Assembly (NCBI RefSeq): GCF_010092445.1
Contig: NZ_CP048031.1
Span: forward strand, 2,728,001 to 2,792,000
Source of the DNA: Shewanella sp. Arc9-LZ
GTDB taxonomy: Bacteria > Pseudomonadota > Gammaproteobacteria > Enterobacterales > Shewanellaceae
Reading direction: 5' to 3'
DNA length: 64,000 bases
This document shows positions 48,801 through 58,547 of the stretch, piece after piece. How positions within the stretch are numbered: the stretch's first letter is position 1; every line of letters starts with the position of its first letter. The notes below the pieces were generated by a model. The model was not told the DNA's origin, made no database searches, and saw only the letters and a list, made by a program, of their open reading frames with translations. Position numbers and translations under genes: made by a program.

Positions 48801-50746
48801 TTCTTCTGCCACACTTGCAATAAAGCCGTTTGGAAACGGTCTTGACTGTCGGCTAGATTCTCTGTGGCAGCGCCTTGCACTGTCATTAAGAAATCTAAAA
48901 TCCAGAATGTCGCGCCATCATTGGTTTTCACTTCGTACGGACGTTCATTGATCACGCGTAAGCCAAAGTTTTCTAGCATTGGCAAAACATCAGACAAATG
49001 AATTGGCTCGTCTTTATGAAACAGTTTTAAGCGAACTTTATTGTCATTTAACGCCGACTCTTGTGGCTGATAGAACAACATGCCTAACTTGTGATCATCA
49101 TCCAAAGCTTCTAAATGCTGCATATCAACCACAGCAGAACTTGGTAATACATCATCTTTATAGCTAGGTGGGAACGCATTTAAATAACGCTTTGTCAGTC
49201 CTGTTCCAGCTTGTTCACCAACGGCATTGTTTAATGCAGTGTGCAGTTTGTCATCCCACGAGCGAGCGGCTTCAATAAGATTTTTTTCAATGGCGGCCAC
49301 ATCAACATCCATATTGTTATTATCAACTTTGATAATATAGTGAGTGCGAGCCAGAGTAGACTCAGAAAAATACGTGGTGAACTCAACATCTTCATTACTT
49401 TGGAAATGTTGTGCCAAAATACGTTGAGTGTCTTGGCGTAACTTAGTGTTGTAGCGGTCTTTAGACACATACACTAAACACGACAAGAAACGACCATAAC
49501 CGTCTTTACGCACAAACAGCTTTAACTTATCGCGATCTTGCATTTCCAAAACACCATGAGCTATGTTTGATAGCTCAGGATCTTTAGCTTGAATTAGCTC
49601 ATCACGAGGTAAGTTTTCAAGAATGTTCATCAACGCTTTATAATCATGCGAGCGCGGAGTTAGCCCAGAATTATCAAGAATCCGCTGAACCTTTTCGCCC
49701 AATAATGGAATTTCGCGTGGGCTACGGTTATAAAGATTTGAAGCATATAAACCAATGAAGCGATCTTCACCGATTACGTTGCCTTTTTTATCGAAACGTT
49801 TAACACCAATATAATCTACATAAGCCGGACGATGTACACGACTTTTAGCAGAGCTCTTGGTGAGAACAAGTAAGCTTTCATCTAATGCCTCTTTACGGGC
49901 TGAATCAGATAAACTTGAAAGTAATAAACCACGCTCACTGTGTGAGGTTTTTGAACGGTTCATTAGCCCTAAGCTAGATTCAATATTAGGAACAAGCTCA
50001 ACATCACCTTCAACACGTTTTAAATCGTAATAACGATAGCCAAGCAAAGTGAAATGATGGTTGTTCAAGTAGTTTAAAAAATCAACTGACTCTTTCAATT
50101 CCGTTTTATCACCAGGGAATGGACGTGAAGGTAATTGCTTAATAGTCTCGGTTAATGTATCTGACATTAATTGCCAATCATTGACCGACGCTGAAACATC
50201 AGCAAGTACAGATTGAATTTCTTTTTCAATCGCTTTAATGTCAGCATCACTATTTTGTTTATCAATTTCGACCAAGAATACAGCAACATTATTGCTGTTA
50301 TCAGATGTGTCATTAACAAATGACACATCTGACACATTGTTGTTATTACCACGTACAACGGCTAATGGCGTATGTAACATCACATGGGCAGTGATGCCCA
50401 TTCGATTTAACGCCATTGAGAGCGAGTCAACCAAGAAAGGCATATCAAGTTGGATAACCTCAATAATGCTGTGAGTTGACTGCCAGCCATGTTTTGCTTG
50501 GCTAGGATTAAATACACGGATGTGGGTTTGATCCTGGGCCGTTTTATTCAGCGCATTCCAAAGGCTCACTACAGCACCATATAAATCACTGTCATTACGA
50601 GCATTGAGATCGTCTTTTGACATATGGGCGTAGAGGCAATTGGCAAATTGCTCAACTTGTTTGGCTTGAGAATGAGGGATTTTTGTGTGAATTAAATTGA
50701 CTACATTTTCCAGTAGTACTGAAGGCATTGCATCTTTCAAGGCCAT
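45899..50746 (-). CDS. gdhB: NAD-specific glutamate dehydrogenase, large (GDH-180) type
   Basis: A cytoplasmic 1615-residue enzyme of the very large bacterial NAD-GDH family, which converts glutamate to 2-oxoglutarate and ammonia and serves catabolism. The catalytic part lies around residues 820-1200, with [33 protein letters not shown] (catalytic Lys), [20 protein letters not shown] and the nucleotide-binding [15 protein letters not shown]. Long N-terminal ACT-like and C-terminal helical regions are regulatory in this family. The start has AAGGAAT upstream. It is a monocistronic unit ending in a terminator. Length and motifs show no truncation. Confidence 0.95.
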   Translation of the reverse strand: MALKDAMPSVLLENVVNLIHTKIPHSQAKQVEQFANCLYAHMSKDDLNARNDSDLYGAVVSLWNALNKTAQDQTHIRVFNPSQAKHGWQSTHSIIEVIQLDMPFLVDSLSMALNRMGITAHVMLHTPLAVVRGNNNNVSDVSFVNDTSDNSNNVAVFLVEIDKQNSDADIKAIEKEIQSVLADVSASVNDWQLMSDTLTETIKQLPSRPFPGDKTELKESVDFLNYLNNHHFTLLGYRYYDLKRVEGDVELVPNIESSLGLMNRSKTSHSERGLLLSSLSDSARKEALDESLLVLTKSSAKSRVHRPAYVDYIGVKRFDKKGNVIGEDRFIGLYASNLYNRSPREIPLLGEKVQRILDNSGLTPRSHDYKALMNILENLPRDELIQAKDPELSNIAHGVLEMQDRDKLKLFVRKDGYGRFLSCLVYVSKDRYNTKLRQDTQRILAQHFQSNEDVEFTTYFSESTLARTHYIIKVDNNNMDVDVAAIEKNLIEAARSWDDKLHTALNNAVGEQAGTGLTKRYLNAFPPSYKDDVLPSSAVVDMQHLEALDDDHKLGMLFYQPQESALNDNKVRLKLFHKDEPIHLSDVLPMLENFGLRVINERPYEVKTNDGATFWILDFLMTVQGAATENLADSQDRFQTALLQVWQKKLEDDGFNRMVLSTGLSGREVSILRAYAKYMRQIDATFSQSYIEETFSRYPKLADLLVKMFIRKFNPKLKTRTLSKFLEQVNIQLDDVSSLDDDRIIRRYLDLINATLRTNFYQTAIGGKAKDYISFKFAPSLIPEMPKPMPKFEIFVYSPRVEGVHLRGGKVARGGLRWSDRREDFRTEVLGLVKAQQVKNTVIVPVGAKGGFVCKQLPTEGGREALFTEGQECYRIFIRALLDISDNIVNGEVVPPADVVRHDEDDPYLVVAADKGTATFSDIANAIAIEYNFWLGDAFASGGSNGYDHKKMGITARGAWESVKRHFREIGVDCQTTPFSCVAIGDMAGDVFGNGMLLSEQTQLVAAFNHMHIFIDPTPKIAESYAERQRLFVLPRSSWEDYNAKLISKGGGIFLRSAKSIKLTPEIKKMLDTDKDTMNPTELMKELLKMPVDLIWNGGIGTYVKSSKESHAEVGDRANDTLRVNGKEVRAKIIGEGGNLGCTQLGRIEYCANGGRMNTDFVDNVGGVDCSDNEVNIKIFLNTLVAEGELTVKQRNRLLEDMTDEVSEIVIKDCKDQTRTISVTQVHGVSQLKEQIRFIQYLEKDGKLDRALEFLPTDDDLAERLANGRALTRPELSVLVAYAKMVLKEQLVTPEITEDAFLSKLLVAYFPKKLQAKYADKMTAHPLRGEIIATSLANELVNDMGFNFVQRMQDETGATVAEAAISYTMAREIFGLDELTASITELNGVIPAHVQGEMLHQLRRNMRRACRWFIRHRNRAHDIDQTVAFFKPVFEQLKANVDQYMIEAEVKVISAEITTLVKENVPKAVALIVAKMSTLFSALDIAQIAQIENKSVDLVSETYFKLGAKVELHWFLEQINAQPVANHWQALARAAFREELDWQQRALSSAVLRTCTDTCDADSVINQWITLNKPLLERWYHMLADFKVSQTHEFAKFSVALRELNLLILHCEGQK

Positions 50747-51003
50747 GTTGCAGATTCCTTAAGCGTCTATGGCAGCGCTCTTATCATTATATGGATGCTT
50801 CGGCTTGTTGATTGTGTCGGTCCGAGTCATTTTGTGTGTAGCACGTAAATAACTGTTTTTCGTTTAACAAAAGAAACTCATATTTGAGATCTTGTGCAAA
50901 GTTTATTACTAAATTGCTGCTATATCGAGGAAAATTTTAGTGGTACATCCTCTATAAATCCAGTCGGCAGCATAGATTAGCGTTTAAAATGACATTTAAG
51001 TCG
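50747..51003. other. Promoter region upstream of the glutamate dehydrogenase gene
   Basis: This is the main part of the 328-bp gap between the RND gene and gdhB; the remaining 71 bp hold two hairpins described separately. It must hold the minus-strand gdhB promoter. No palindrome of note and no coding frame were seen. Confidence 0.45.
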
Positions 51004-51026
51004 TTTGCATAGAGTAACTATGCAAA
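51004..51026. repeat. Perfect 9-bp hairpin beside the RND terminator
   Basis: TTTGCATAG and CTATGCAAA separated by AGTAA form a perfect hairpin directly abutting the terminator that follows on the plus-strand coordinate. It lacks a T-run of its own and could be an operator or an mRNA 3'-end structure. Confidence 0.5.
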
Positions 51027-51058
51027 ATAAAAAAGGGAGCTAAGCTCCCTTTTTTATT
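51026..51058. terminator. Bidirectional terminator after the RND gene
   Basis: A perfect 15-bp stem (51026-51040 with 51044-51058, loop TAA) centred on GGGAGC / GCTCCC with six A and six T residues on the arms. It lies 17 nt from the RND gene stop and ends the DUF1302-DUF1329-YCF48-RND transcript. Confidence 0.9.
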
Positions 51059-51074
51059 TAATTACATGTTTTAG

Positions 51075-53381
51075 TTACTTTTTTCGCCAAAACATCGCTG
51101 AAAGTGCGGGTAGAATAATAATTGCTCCCAACATATTCACTAAAAACATAAATGTCAGCAAAATTCCCATATCCATTTGGAATTTAAGGTCTGAGAAGAA
51201 CCAAGTGCTCACTCCAATGGCTAACGTTAGGCCGGTAAAGATAACCGCACTACCACGTTCAACGAGAGCTTCGAAATACGCTTGTTGCACCGGCATGCCA
51301 TTACTGAGTTTATTGGACATCGTCGACAAGATATAAATCCCGTAATCAACGCCGATACCCACACCTAATGCAATCACCGGTAAGGTACTCACCGCTAAAC
51401 CAATATCAAGCAAGGTCATTAATGCTTGCGCTAATGTTGATACCACATAAAGTGGAATAATTACCGCAATCGTCGCTTTGAGTGACTTAAAGCTAATTAA
51501 ACACAGTACAAACACAGCGCCATATACATATAGCATCATTGGTAGCTGAGCTTCGCTCACGGCTTCATTTGTGGCGGCCATGACACCAACAGGACCTGAT
51601 GCTAGCTTAAATTGCAAAGTGTCAGAGTTAAGTTGTGCGGCAACCGCTTTAACTTTGTCTACAACCACCTCGATGGTTTCAGCTTTGTGATCTTTTAAGA
51701 ACAAGTACACAGGCATAACCGAGCAATTACTATTGAGCAAACCAGATGTTGTCGGTACTTGGCCAACGGCTTGGACTAAACTCGCGGTGGTACGCGGTAA
51801 AATCTCCCACTTAGGGTTACCTTCGTTAAATCCTGCATTCACTTTCTTAGCAATAGATGCCAAGCTTGCCGTTGACTCTACCCCAGGTGTATTTGCCATC
51901 ATCCATTCGAACTGATCTATCTGAGATAACAATGAATGATAAGTACAGGCTTCTGGTGTAGCTTCTACAATCACAGACATTACATCAGTTGTAATTGAAA
52001 AATGTTTAGTGATAAAGAAAGTGTCTTGGTTATAACGAGAGTCTTGATGCAGTGCAGGCGCCCCGCCCTGTAAATCACCAATTTGCATTTTGGACGCTTG
52101 TTGAAAACCAACCGCGTAAAGTATCGCAGTCGAAATCAATACTACAATGGCATATTTAGGGGTCGCAAATTTAGACAAACCACGCCAAATATTTTCAATT
52201 TTTTGACGTTTTTCAGGAGTGTCTTGCTTACTCGGTAATTCAAAATATGAAATCACCAATGGTAGTAAAATCAGATTGGTTAAAATAATAACCGCGACAC
52301 CTAACGATGCAGAAATAGCCAACTCACGAATAATACCAATATCAATTGACAGTAAGGTTAAAAAACCAACCGTATCAGATAATAATGCAACACCACCGGG
52401 CACTAATAAGCTACGAAATGCGGACGCTGCAGCGGCTTTAGTTGTTTGGCCATCAAGCACACGACGACGTACAGCATTGATCATCTGTACCCCGTGACTA
52501 ACACCAATAGCAAACACTAAAAACGGCACTAAAATCGACATTGGGTCCAAACCAAAGCCAACCACGGTTAATAATCCTAATTGCCAAAATACTGCAACCA
52601 AACTACACACTAGTGGCAAGACGGTTAGCACTATCGATTTTGAAAATAGGTATACCATTACAGCAGTAATCGCAATGGCGATTAAAAAGAACAGCAGTAC
52701 GCCTTTAGCGCCCTCAGCAACATCCCCAGCCATTTTTGCAAAACCGATAATATGAATTTTGATCTTATCGTTTTCAAACTTGCCACGAAGCTCTTGCTCT
52801 AATTGATTTGCAAACGCAATAGTATCAATAGCCTCACCCGTTTGAGGGTCAAACTCCATTAACTGCGCAGACACCATGGCAGAGGTGTAATCATTACCGA
52901 TAAGTCGGCCTACAATGCCAGCTTTTTCAATGTTATCACGAACGATTTTAAGACCGTAATCATCATTACTAAAATCAGCAGGGATCACCGGACCACCGGC
53001 AAAGCCGTCTTCTACGACTTCGGTAAAACGAGTTGAAGGTGAGAATAACGACTTAACCTGAGAACGTTCTACACCCGGAATAAAAAATAATTGATCGTGC
53101 ACATTTTTGAGCGCATCAAAAAATACCGGGTTAAATATATTGCCACTGGTATCTTCTACCGCCACCATAATACTGTTAGCACCACCAAAATCTTTTTGAT
53201 GTTTGGTATACGTTTGCATGTACGAATGATTGAGTGGGATATTTTTACTAAAAGCAGCATCCATTTTTAATTGGCTGGCTTGATACCCTAAGAAAAAAGT
53301 AATAAAAATAAACGAAATGATGACCCATTTTCGATTGCGGAATAAATGAGATTCAAATCCATTGACCAGTTTTTCTAACAT
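51075..53381 (-). CDS. RND-superfamily (MMPL-type) transporter
   Basis: A 768-residue inner-membrane RND protein with the usual two-fold layout: one N-terminal TM (WVIISFIFITFFLGYQA), a large periplasmic loop, a bundle of TM helices around 225-380, a second TM at about 405 with a second periplasmic loop, and a final TM bundle. The acidic relay region typical of the family appears as VGFGLDPMSILVPFLVFAIGVSH and the paired GLAVSTLPVIALGVGIGVDYGI. No outer-membrane factor or adaptor gene is adjacent; instead it is the last gene of a DUF1302/DUF1329/YCF48 set. Such proteins often move hydrophobic compounds or lipids. Cargo unknown. Confidence 0.92.
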   Translation of the reverse strand: MLEKLVNGFESHLFRNRKWVIISFIFITFFLGYQASQLKMDAAFSKNIPLNHSYMQTYTKHQKDFGGANSIMVAVEDTSGNIFNPVFFDALKNVHDQLFFIPGVERSQVKSLFSPSTRFTEVVEDGFAGGPVIPADFSNDDYGLKIVRDNIEKAGIVGRLIGNDYTSAMVSAQLMEFDPQTGEAIDTIAFANQLEQELRGKFENDKIKIHIIGFAKMAGDVAEGAKGVLLFFLIAIAITAVMVYLFSKSIVLTVLPLVCSLVAVFWQLGLLTVVGFGLDPMSILVPFLVFAIGVSHGVQMINAVRRRVLDGQTTKAAAASAFRSLLVPGGVALLSDTVGFLTLLSIDIGIIRELAISASLGVAVIILTNLILLPLVISYFELPSKQDTPEKRQKIENIWRGLSKFATPKYAIVVLISTAILYAVGFQQASKMQIGDLQGGAPALHQDSRYNQDTFFITKHFSITTDVMSVIVEATPEACTYHSLLSQIDQFEWMMANTPGVESTASLASIAKKVNAGFNEGNPKWEILPRTTASLVQAVGQVPTTSGLLNSNCSVMPVYLFLKDHKAETIEVVVDKVKAVAAQLNSDTLQFKLASGPVGVMAATNEAVSEAQLPMMLYVYGAVFVLCLISFKSLKATIAVIIPLYVVSTLAQALMTLLDIGLAVSTLPVIALGVGIGVDYGIYILSTMSNKLSNGMPVQQAYFEALVERGSAVIFTGLTLAIGVSTWFFSDLKFQMDMGILLTFMFLVNMLGAIIILPALSAMFWRKK

Positions 53382-53430
53382 CTTTTCGGCCCTATTATTG
53401 TTGTTTTAATTGTCCAGTTTAACCAAAAGG

Positions 53431-54441
53431 TTAATCAAGCTGGAACAGTCCCTTAGAACCGGCAAACCATAACTGGCCTTTACTGTCTTTAGCAATTGCC
53501 ACTATATTTTCACCTTGGCGTCTGGCAACAATTGTTGCTTTATCATCATCTACTGACAACACAATCCCAGCATTTCCCACCAGGTATAGGTCATTACTAG
53601 CGGTAATAAGTGCGCTATTAATTGATGATTGGACAGGTAAATTAACTTCTTGCCATGCGGATAGCGTTAAGTCTGACTTAAACACATGACCACGTAAGCC
53701 CATGACATAAACATCTTCGCCAACTTCAATGGCATTAAACATTGAACCATCATAATCAAAGTTAGTTTTCGAAAATGTTTGGCCGTTATCACTCGATACC
53801 GCGACCAAGCCAAGCTCACCCACAAGCAACAATCGTTTATCTTTCAGGCGAATTAAACGGTTGAAATGGGGTAATAATGAAGCTCGCTCAGATAAATACA
53901 ATGCTTCATCTTCTGCTTTAAGTTCATTTAAATAGGCAATATCTTCTTCAAATAATAATTCTTGATGAAATTCTTGTTGCCATGTTTTACCGCCATCAGC
54001 GGTGCGATAAAATAATCCATAAGCGCCCACCGCAATACCATCAACGGGACTATAAAAACGAATATCTAGAAAAGGTTTCTCTATTTCAGCAGATTGCATC
54101 TGCACCGACCACGTTAATCCACCATCTTGAGTGTGGATGATGGTGGCATCATGGCCGACAGCCCAACCTTGTTTGTCGTCGAAAAAAAACACTTTGGTTA
54201 ATTGAGACAATACAGGGGTCGCGACTTGGTGCCATTGATTATTGTCCAAAAGCAACACATTACCGCGTTGGCCTACCGCGACAAGTTTGTCACCCGCATT
54301 AGCAATATCAAGCAATAAAGAGGATTGAGCTAGGGGTTGAATCTGAACAGAGAGTGGATCGAGTTGAGCATCTACTGAAGTAGTATATAAACATGCACTA
54401 ATCCCAATCGCCACTGCACTGCGAAGCATGCTAAACGTCAT
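53431..54441 (-). CDS. YCF48/BNR-repeat periplasmic protein
   Basis: An exported 336-residue beta-propeller-type protein. The signal peptide (AVAIGISACLYTTSVDA) ends near residue 25. Repeats with a GWAVGxDATIIHTQDGGLTW signature around residues 91-110, GIAVGAYGLFYRTADGGKTW and LLVGELGLVAVSSDNGQTF match the YCF48/HCF136-like and BNR families. These act as assembly or scaffold factors elsewhere, not as enzymes. It lies 49 nt upstream of the RND gene and 58 nt after the DUF1329 gene, on the same strand. Confidence 0.88.
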   Translation of the reverse strand: MTFSMLRSAVAIGISACLYTTSVDAQLDPLSVQIQPLAQSSLLLDIANAGDKLVAVGQRGNVLLLDNNQWHQVATPVLSQLTKVFFFDDKQGWAVGHDATIIHTQDGGLTWSVQMQSAEIEKPFLDIRFYSPVDGIAVGAYGLFYRTADGGKTWQQEFHQELLFEEDIAYLNELKAEDEALYLSERASLLPHFNRLIRLKDKRLLLVGELGLVAVSSDNGQTFSKTNFDYDGSMFNAIEVGEDVYVMGLRGHVFKSDLTLSAWQEVNLPVQSSINSALITASNDLYLVGNAGIVLSVDDDKATIVARRQGENIVAIAKDSKGQLWFAGSKGLFQLD

Positions 54442-54499
54442 ACAAACTTCCTTTACAATTTATAGGGGCGCAACCGCGCCCCATTTTATTTATGGCTTG

Positions 54500-55864
54500 T
54501 TAACGAATACCGGCACGTCTTAGGGCGTCTGGGGTAAAGTTAGCTTCAGAAAGCGATGCATCAAAATTATACATGCGACCTTCGTTGTCTAGACCCATTG
54601 CTAAATAACGGCGAGATTGAAGATCGTGGAACACTTCTAAGGTACTCCAAAGCGCAGGCACTTCATAATAGTTGATAAGATGAGCGACACCAACACGATA
54701 AAGCTCATCGCGATTATCATATATATCAGTTACTGCAACTTGCCATGAATCTTCATCAATATAAAACACACGAGTTTTATATGTATGACGCATGCCTTCT
54801 TTTAACGTCGCTTTGACTTCCCATACGCGATGTTTTTCATAACGTGGATATTCAGGGTTAATATGGCCAGGTTTTAAAATTTGGTCATATTTCAACGCAT
54901 CTGAATGTAAACGATAATCATTGTATGGAATGTAAATCTCTTTCTTACCGACTAATTCCCAGTTATAACGCATTGGAGAGCCGTTAAACATATCGAAATC
55001 ATCTGTTGTTCTTAACCCATCAGACACAGTACCAGGTGTATCAAAAGCTACGTTAGGCGCTTTACGAACTCGGCGTTGTCCAGTGTTATAAGTCCAAGCT
55101 TGGCGTGGAAGAGCCTCTTGATCCATGGTTTCTTTTACAAGTAATGCTGTACCAGCAAGTCGTGCTGGTTGAGTCACAACTTGTTTAAAGTAAAACAATG
55201 TATTTGTTTCTTTAAGTTTCTCTAATGTCACCTCTGGACGAGAATATTCAAAACGAATTTCCTCAGCGTTTTCAACCAAAGTGTAAGAACCATTAGACAT
55301 CGGCGCAGCTTGGCTACGATAGGTTTCTACATCAACACCACGATAACGTAAAATATGATTCCAAATCACTTCTAAACCGTTAGCAGGGATTGGAAATGGC
55401 ACACCAATGGTCGCCCCAGTAATACCGTTACCTTGTGAAACTAACTCAGCTCTAACGGCATTGGCTTTAGTCGCATCATAAACATATTGAGGTACGGCTG
55501 CAGTACGGCGACTTTCATAGACATTCATTTTGTAAGTATCTGGATATACTTCAAATAATTGTTTCTGACCCGGGGTTAAAAACTCAGCATACTGGGCTTT
55601 ATTTTCATTAGTGATCGTAAATAGCACTTTGTCAGTTGGGAAAGGATCTGGATGATGCATACCCTTAGTGTAACCCGCTATAGGTTTGCTAATACCACCA
55701 CTCCAAACAGGAATTGAACCATCGGCATTAGCCGCTTTTTCTGCACCCATAGGGGTTAATGTTGTACCCAATTTGTCTGCATCAGCTTGTGATACTTTCG
55801 CCAGCGCAGCAGGTGCACTTAGTGCTAGCATCACTGCTGCCGATAATATCGTCAGTTTCTTCAT
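54500..55864 (-). CDS. DUF1329-family exported protein
   Basis: A 454-residue periplasmic protein of the DUF1329 family. The signal peptide is clear (LTILSAAVMLALSAPAALA). Recognisable family parts are ADADKLGTTLTPMGAEKAAN near the start and YDNRDELYRVGVAHLINYY near the end. The beta-rich body may be a LolA/LolB-like half-barrel that carries a hydrophobic ligand; that is an inference. It starts 13 nt after the DUF1302 gene, so the two are almost certainly translated from one message. Confidence 0.88.
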   Translation of the reverse strand: MKKLTILSAAVMLALSAPAALAKVSQADADKLGTTLTPMGAEKAANADGSIPVWSGGISKPIAGYTKGMHHPDPFPTDKVLFTITNENKAQYAEFLTPGQKQLFEVYPDTYKMNVYESRRTAAVPQYVYDATKANAVRAELVSQGNGITGATIGVPFPIPANGLEVIWNHILRYRGVDVETYRSQAAPMSNGSYTLVENAEEIRFEYSRPEVTLEKLKETNTLFYFKQVVTQPARLAGTALLVKETMDQEALPRQAWTYNTGQRRVRKAPNVAFDTPGTVSDGLRTTDDFDMFNGSPMRYNWELVGKKEIYIPYNDYRLHSDALKYDQILKPGHINPEYPRYEKHRVWEVKATLKEGMRHTYKTRVFYIDEDSWQVAVTDIYDNRDELYRVGVAHLINYYEVPALWSTLEVFHDLQSRRYLAMGLDNEGRMYNFDASLSEANFTPDALRRAGIR

Positions 55865-55877
55865 TATAATTATCCTT

Positions 55878-57926
55878 CTAAATCGAATACTTGACGTTGA
55901 AAGAGATGTAATCTCTGTCTGTCATCGCATTTGTTGTTCCTACGCCACCAAAGAAGCTGTTGTAAGAAATATCTGCGCCCCAACGACTTTGATAATCAAA
56001 GTTCACACCCAAAGCGACAGATTTTCTGCCTTCGGTGAATAAGAACATTGGATCCGGTGTAATGCCATCAACGTCATGAGAGAAAATCACTCTTGGGTAC
56101 ATGTTCACACCAGCAAACACATTGTTAAAGTCAGCTTTCGCCACTAAACGATAACCCCACGCAAAATCTGTTGGGAATGGATTGGTTTCAGGACCATTAT
56201 GTAATGCGGCAATAATACCAGTCATTTCTGGGTTACCACCAGAACGAGCGGTTCCTGGACCGTTTAGACGTAATTCGTCAAAACCAGGCATATCATGGAT
56301 CCACACACCACCGACTTCAGCAAGCATGGTTAGATTATCTAAACCTAATGTCGGGCCGAATAAGTGGGTAAAGGTTACCTGTGCTTGGGTTGTATCGGTA
56401 AGTATATACCCCTCAGCGTTTGAGCCAGGCTCCACATTATCCATTTGTGAAATACCATCTAAATCAGGACGAAGACCCGCATTAGCTAGCTGCTGAGGCA
56501 TCGCTAAGAAAAGTAATTCAACGTCGTCAATTTGCAATGGCTCATCAACACGATGAGAAATTTCACCAGCAACAGAAGTATCGCCTACCAAAGTGTTAAA
56601 ACTAAAACCATACAACTGGATATCTTCAGGATATACAATTTGCGATTTGGTAAAGGTTTCCATACTTAACAAAAGTTCGCGGTCAATGTTCCCACCACTT
56701 TGTGCTAAACGGCCATAATCACGACCAATAGCTTCTGCAGTAAAGTTAGAGGCAGTACCACTAATAATTGGACGACGACTGTGGTAATTCATGTAATAAA
56801 AACCAAACTCAGTTTCGCCCAGTTCTGGAGAGTAATAGCCTAATTTAACGCCAAATTGACCATCATCACTAGGATCTGCAGCATCTTGAACCAAAGCAAC
56901 CTTAGTTGAATAAGCAGTCATGTAAGCGGCATATGCTGAGTTAAACCCAGTAGCGGCTGCAGCTTCATATAAACGTGAATATTCTGAAATAAGGAAATCT
57001 TGGTTGATATCTGGATTGGAGTTGAAACCCAATTGCGCATTTTGGTTGTAGCCACCATATCCAGCAAAATCATTGGTTGCAAAGTTTGACCCCGGTGTAG
57101 GGATCCAAATTGGCTGCCAATCATACTGATAGAATGCTTCTAGGTTTAAGTTTTCAGATAAACCTAACGATGCCCAAACCATGCCTTGTGGACGGAATGC
57201 TTCTTTGAGCTCCGCACCGGGTGCATTAAGAATATTTAAGTCTACAGCATTGATTTCAGCAATGCCGTGAGAAATCAAGGTGCTTTCGCCCCATGAAACG
57301 ACTTGGTTACCCACGCGAACACTTAATGGGTTAGCACCGTCATTTAAGTCCCAGTTACCGTAAACAAATGCATCTAGTAAGCGAATATCTTTACATTGCA
57401 CTTCTGATGCTTTGTTATCTTCACAAGGATCGAATTCTTTTCCGGTTAATGGATCGTTAAAGCCATAATCACCATCATTTAATTTGCGATCGTAAAAATA
57501 CATACCGCGTAAAAAGATACCGTAATTTTCGTACTTCAGTGATAACTCGTGAAGACCTTTAACAATCTCAGAAGTAGTATCACCTTGCGCATACAACAAA
57601 TTACTTAAGTCATTGTTGCTTGAATAAGAACCAGGCTGAGTCCAAATTTCTGTTGAGGTATATTTGGTTGATCCAAACGCACCACCAAATGCCGAATAAC
57701 CAGACCAATCGAATTGTGGTTGGTTTACCTTTCCGATTTGATTATTCCAATCGCGGTCTGACACACGCCAACTCGCACCTGCAGTCCAAGTTGAGTCAAA
57801 TGTACCTCGTACATCACCCCAATCAAAAGAAACGGCTGAGGCTGAAGTGCTCATCCCCAAACATAATGCCGACACCACCCCCAAAGCGAGAGCCGACTTG
57901 TTAAATCTTTTTTTAACAATATTCAT
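55878..57926 (-). CDS. DUF1302-family outer-membrane beta-barrel protein
   Basis: A 682-residue exported protein of the DUF1302 family. The signal peptide ends at about STSASA (residue 31). The family start VSFDWGDVRGTFDSTWTAGA follows, then a body of alternating beta strands and a C-terminal strand ending FNVKYSI, as expected for an outer-membrane barrel with an aromatic/hydrophobic end. It is the first gene of the four-gene envelope set ending in the RND transporter. Pairing of DUF1302 and DUF1329 is common in Pseudomonas and Shewanella. The transported molecule is not known. Confidence 0.9.
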   Translation of the reverse strand: MNIVKKRFNKSALALGVVSALCLGMSTSASAVSFDWGDVRGTFDSTWTAGASWRVSDRDWNNQIGKVNQPQFDWSGYSAFGGAFGSTKYTSTEIWTQPGSYSSNNDLSNLLYAQGDTTSEIVKGLHELSLKYENYGIFLRGMYFYDRKLNDGDYGFNDPLTGKEFDPCEDNKASEVQCKDIRLLDAFVYGNWDLNDGANPLSVRVGNQVVSWGESTLISHGIAEINAVDLNILNAPGAELKEAFRPQGMVWASLGLSENLNLEAFYQYDWQPIWIPTPGSNFATNDFAGYGGYNQNAQLGFNSNPDINQDFLISEYSRLYEAAAATGFNSAYAAYMTAYSTKVALVQDAADPSDDGQFGVKLGYYSPELGETEFGFYYMNYHSRRPIISGTASNFTAEAIGRDYGRLAQSGGNIDRELLLSMETFTKSQIVYPEDIQLYGFSFNTLVGDTSVAGEISHRVDEPLQIDDVELLFLAMPQQLANAGLRPDLDGISQMDNVEPGSNAEGYILTDTTQAQVTFTHLFGPTLGLDNLTMLAEVGGVWIHDMPGFDELRLNGPGTARSGGNPEMTGIIAALHNGPETNPFPTDFAWGYRLVAKADFNNVFAGVNMYPRVIFSHDVDGITPDPMFLFTEGRKSVALGVNFDYQSRWGADISYNSFFGGVGTTNAMTDRDYISFNVKYSI

Positions 57927-58241
57927 TTTAGTTCATCTCCGTAACCTGTTGGATTAGTTGTTATAGGAATTTAACCAACATCTTGTTAGCCCACAGGCAA
58001 CACCATTGTTACAGCATTTAACTATATTGAGCAAGGTCAAAAAAAAGAAAATGTTTAAGAAAATTAACGATGTCGGGGTAAAAACGACAAAATAAAACCA
58101 GCCTATATTTGAATTAACACAGACGATATAATTACAGTCATTTAACCATTAACGAAAAAAGTTTATTTTCATAGACTTATATATATTAACGGGGTGCTAC
58201 TTCACACACCACTAATCAATCAAACGTTTGAAGTAAATACT
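57927..58241. other. Intergenic region upstream of the DUF1302 operon
   Basis: A 315-bp AT-rich gap. The minus-strand promoter of the DUF1302 gene must lie in it, and the other end follows the DUF2835 gene. There is no clear terminator for DUF2835 and no coding frame. No regulator-type palindrome stood out. Confidence 0.45.
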
Positions 58242-58457
58242 CTATAATTTATTAAGTGATTTGAAATTCCCATCTTGGTTAAGGACTAATTTGAACTGTC
58301 CTTGAATACCTTGAGGAGTTAAATAAGGTCTAAAATACTTACCATTGATGTGCAACACACGACCGTGGTGATCTCTTACTTGCACTTTCTCTGCAAGTCC
58401 TTGGTAATATGGTAGAAATGCTTCATAACTTACGTTAAGAGAAAATAATAACTCCAT
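58242..58457 (-). CDS. DUF2835-family small protein
   Basis: A 71-residue cytoplasmic protein of the DUF2835 family, with the signature YYQGLAEKVQVRDHHGRVL and FRPYLTPQGIQGQF. Function unknown. The ATG is preceded by GGAG. It lies downstream of pepN on the same strand, but the pepN terminator hairpin ends only 13 nt before its start codon, so expression depends on read-through or on a promoter inside pepN's tail. Confidence 0.88.
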   Translation of the reverse strand: MELLFSLNVSYEAFLPYYQGLAEKVQVRDHHGRVLHINGKYFRPYLTPQGIQGQFKLVLNQDGNFKSLNKL

Positions 58458-58469
58458 AATTTACTCCAT

Positions 58470-58495
58470 AAAAAGGAGAGCAAGCTCTCCTTTTT
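58470..58495 (-). terminator. Terminator between pepN and the DUF2835 gene
   Basis: A perfect 12-bp stem (58470-58481 with 58484-58495, AA loop) with five T residues in the descending arm on the minus strand. The hairpin is almost in contact with the DUF2835 ribosome binding site. Confidence 0.82.
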
Positions 58496-58547
58496 AACAT
58501 ACTAAACAGTCTAACTATTCATACTAGATGAATAGTCGTTGACGCTA

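Noticed and set aside
55686..56042. 118-codon plus-strand frame across the DUF1329/DUF1302 junction
   Set aside because: It runs antisense to two well-supported genes, including their signal-peptide region, and has no recognisable domain.
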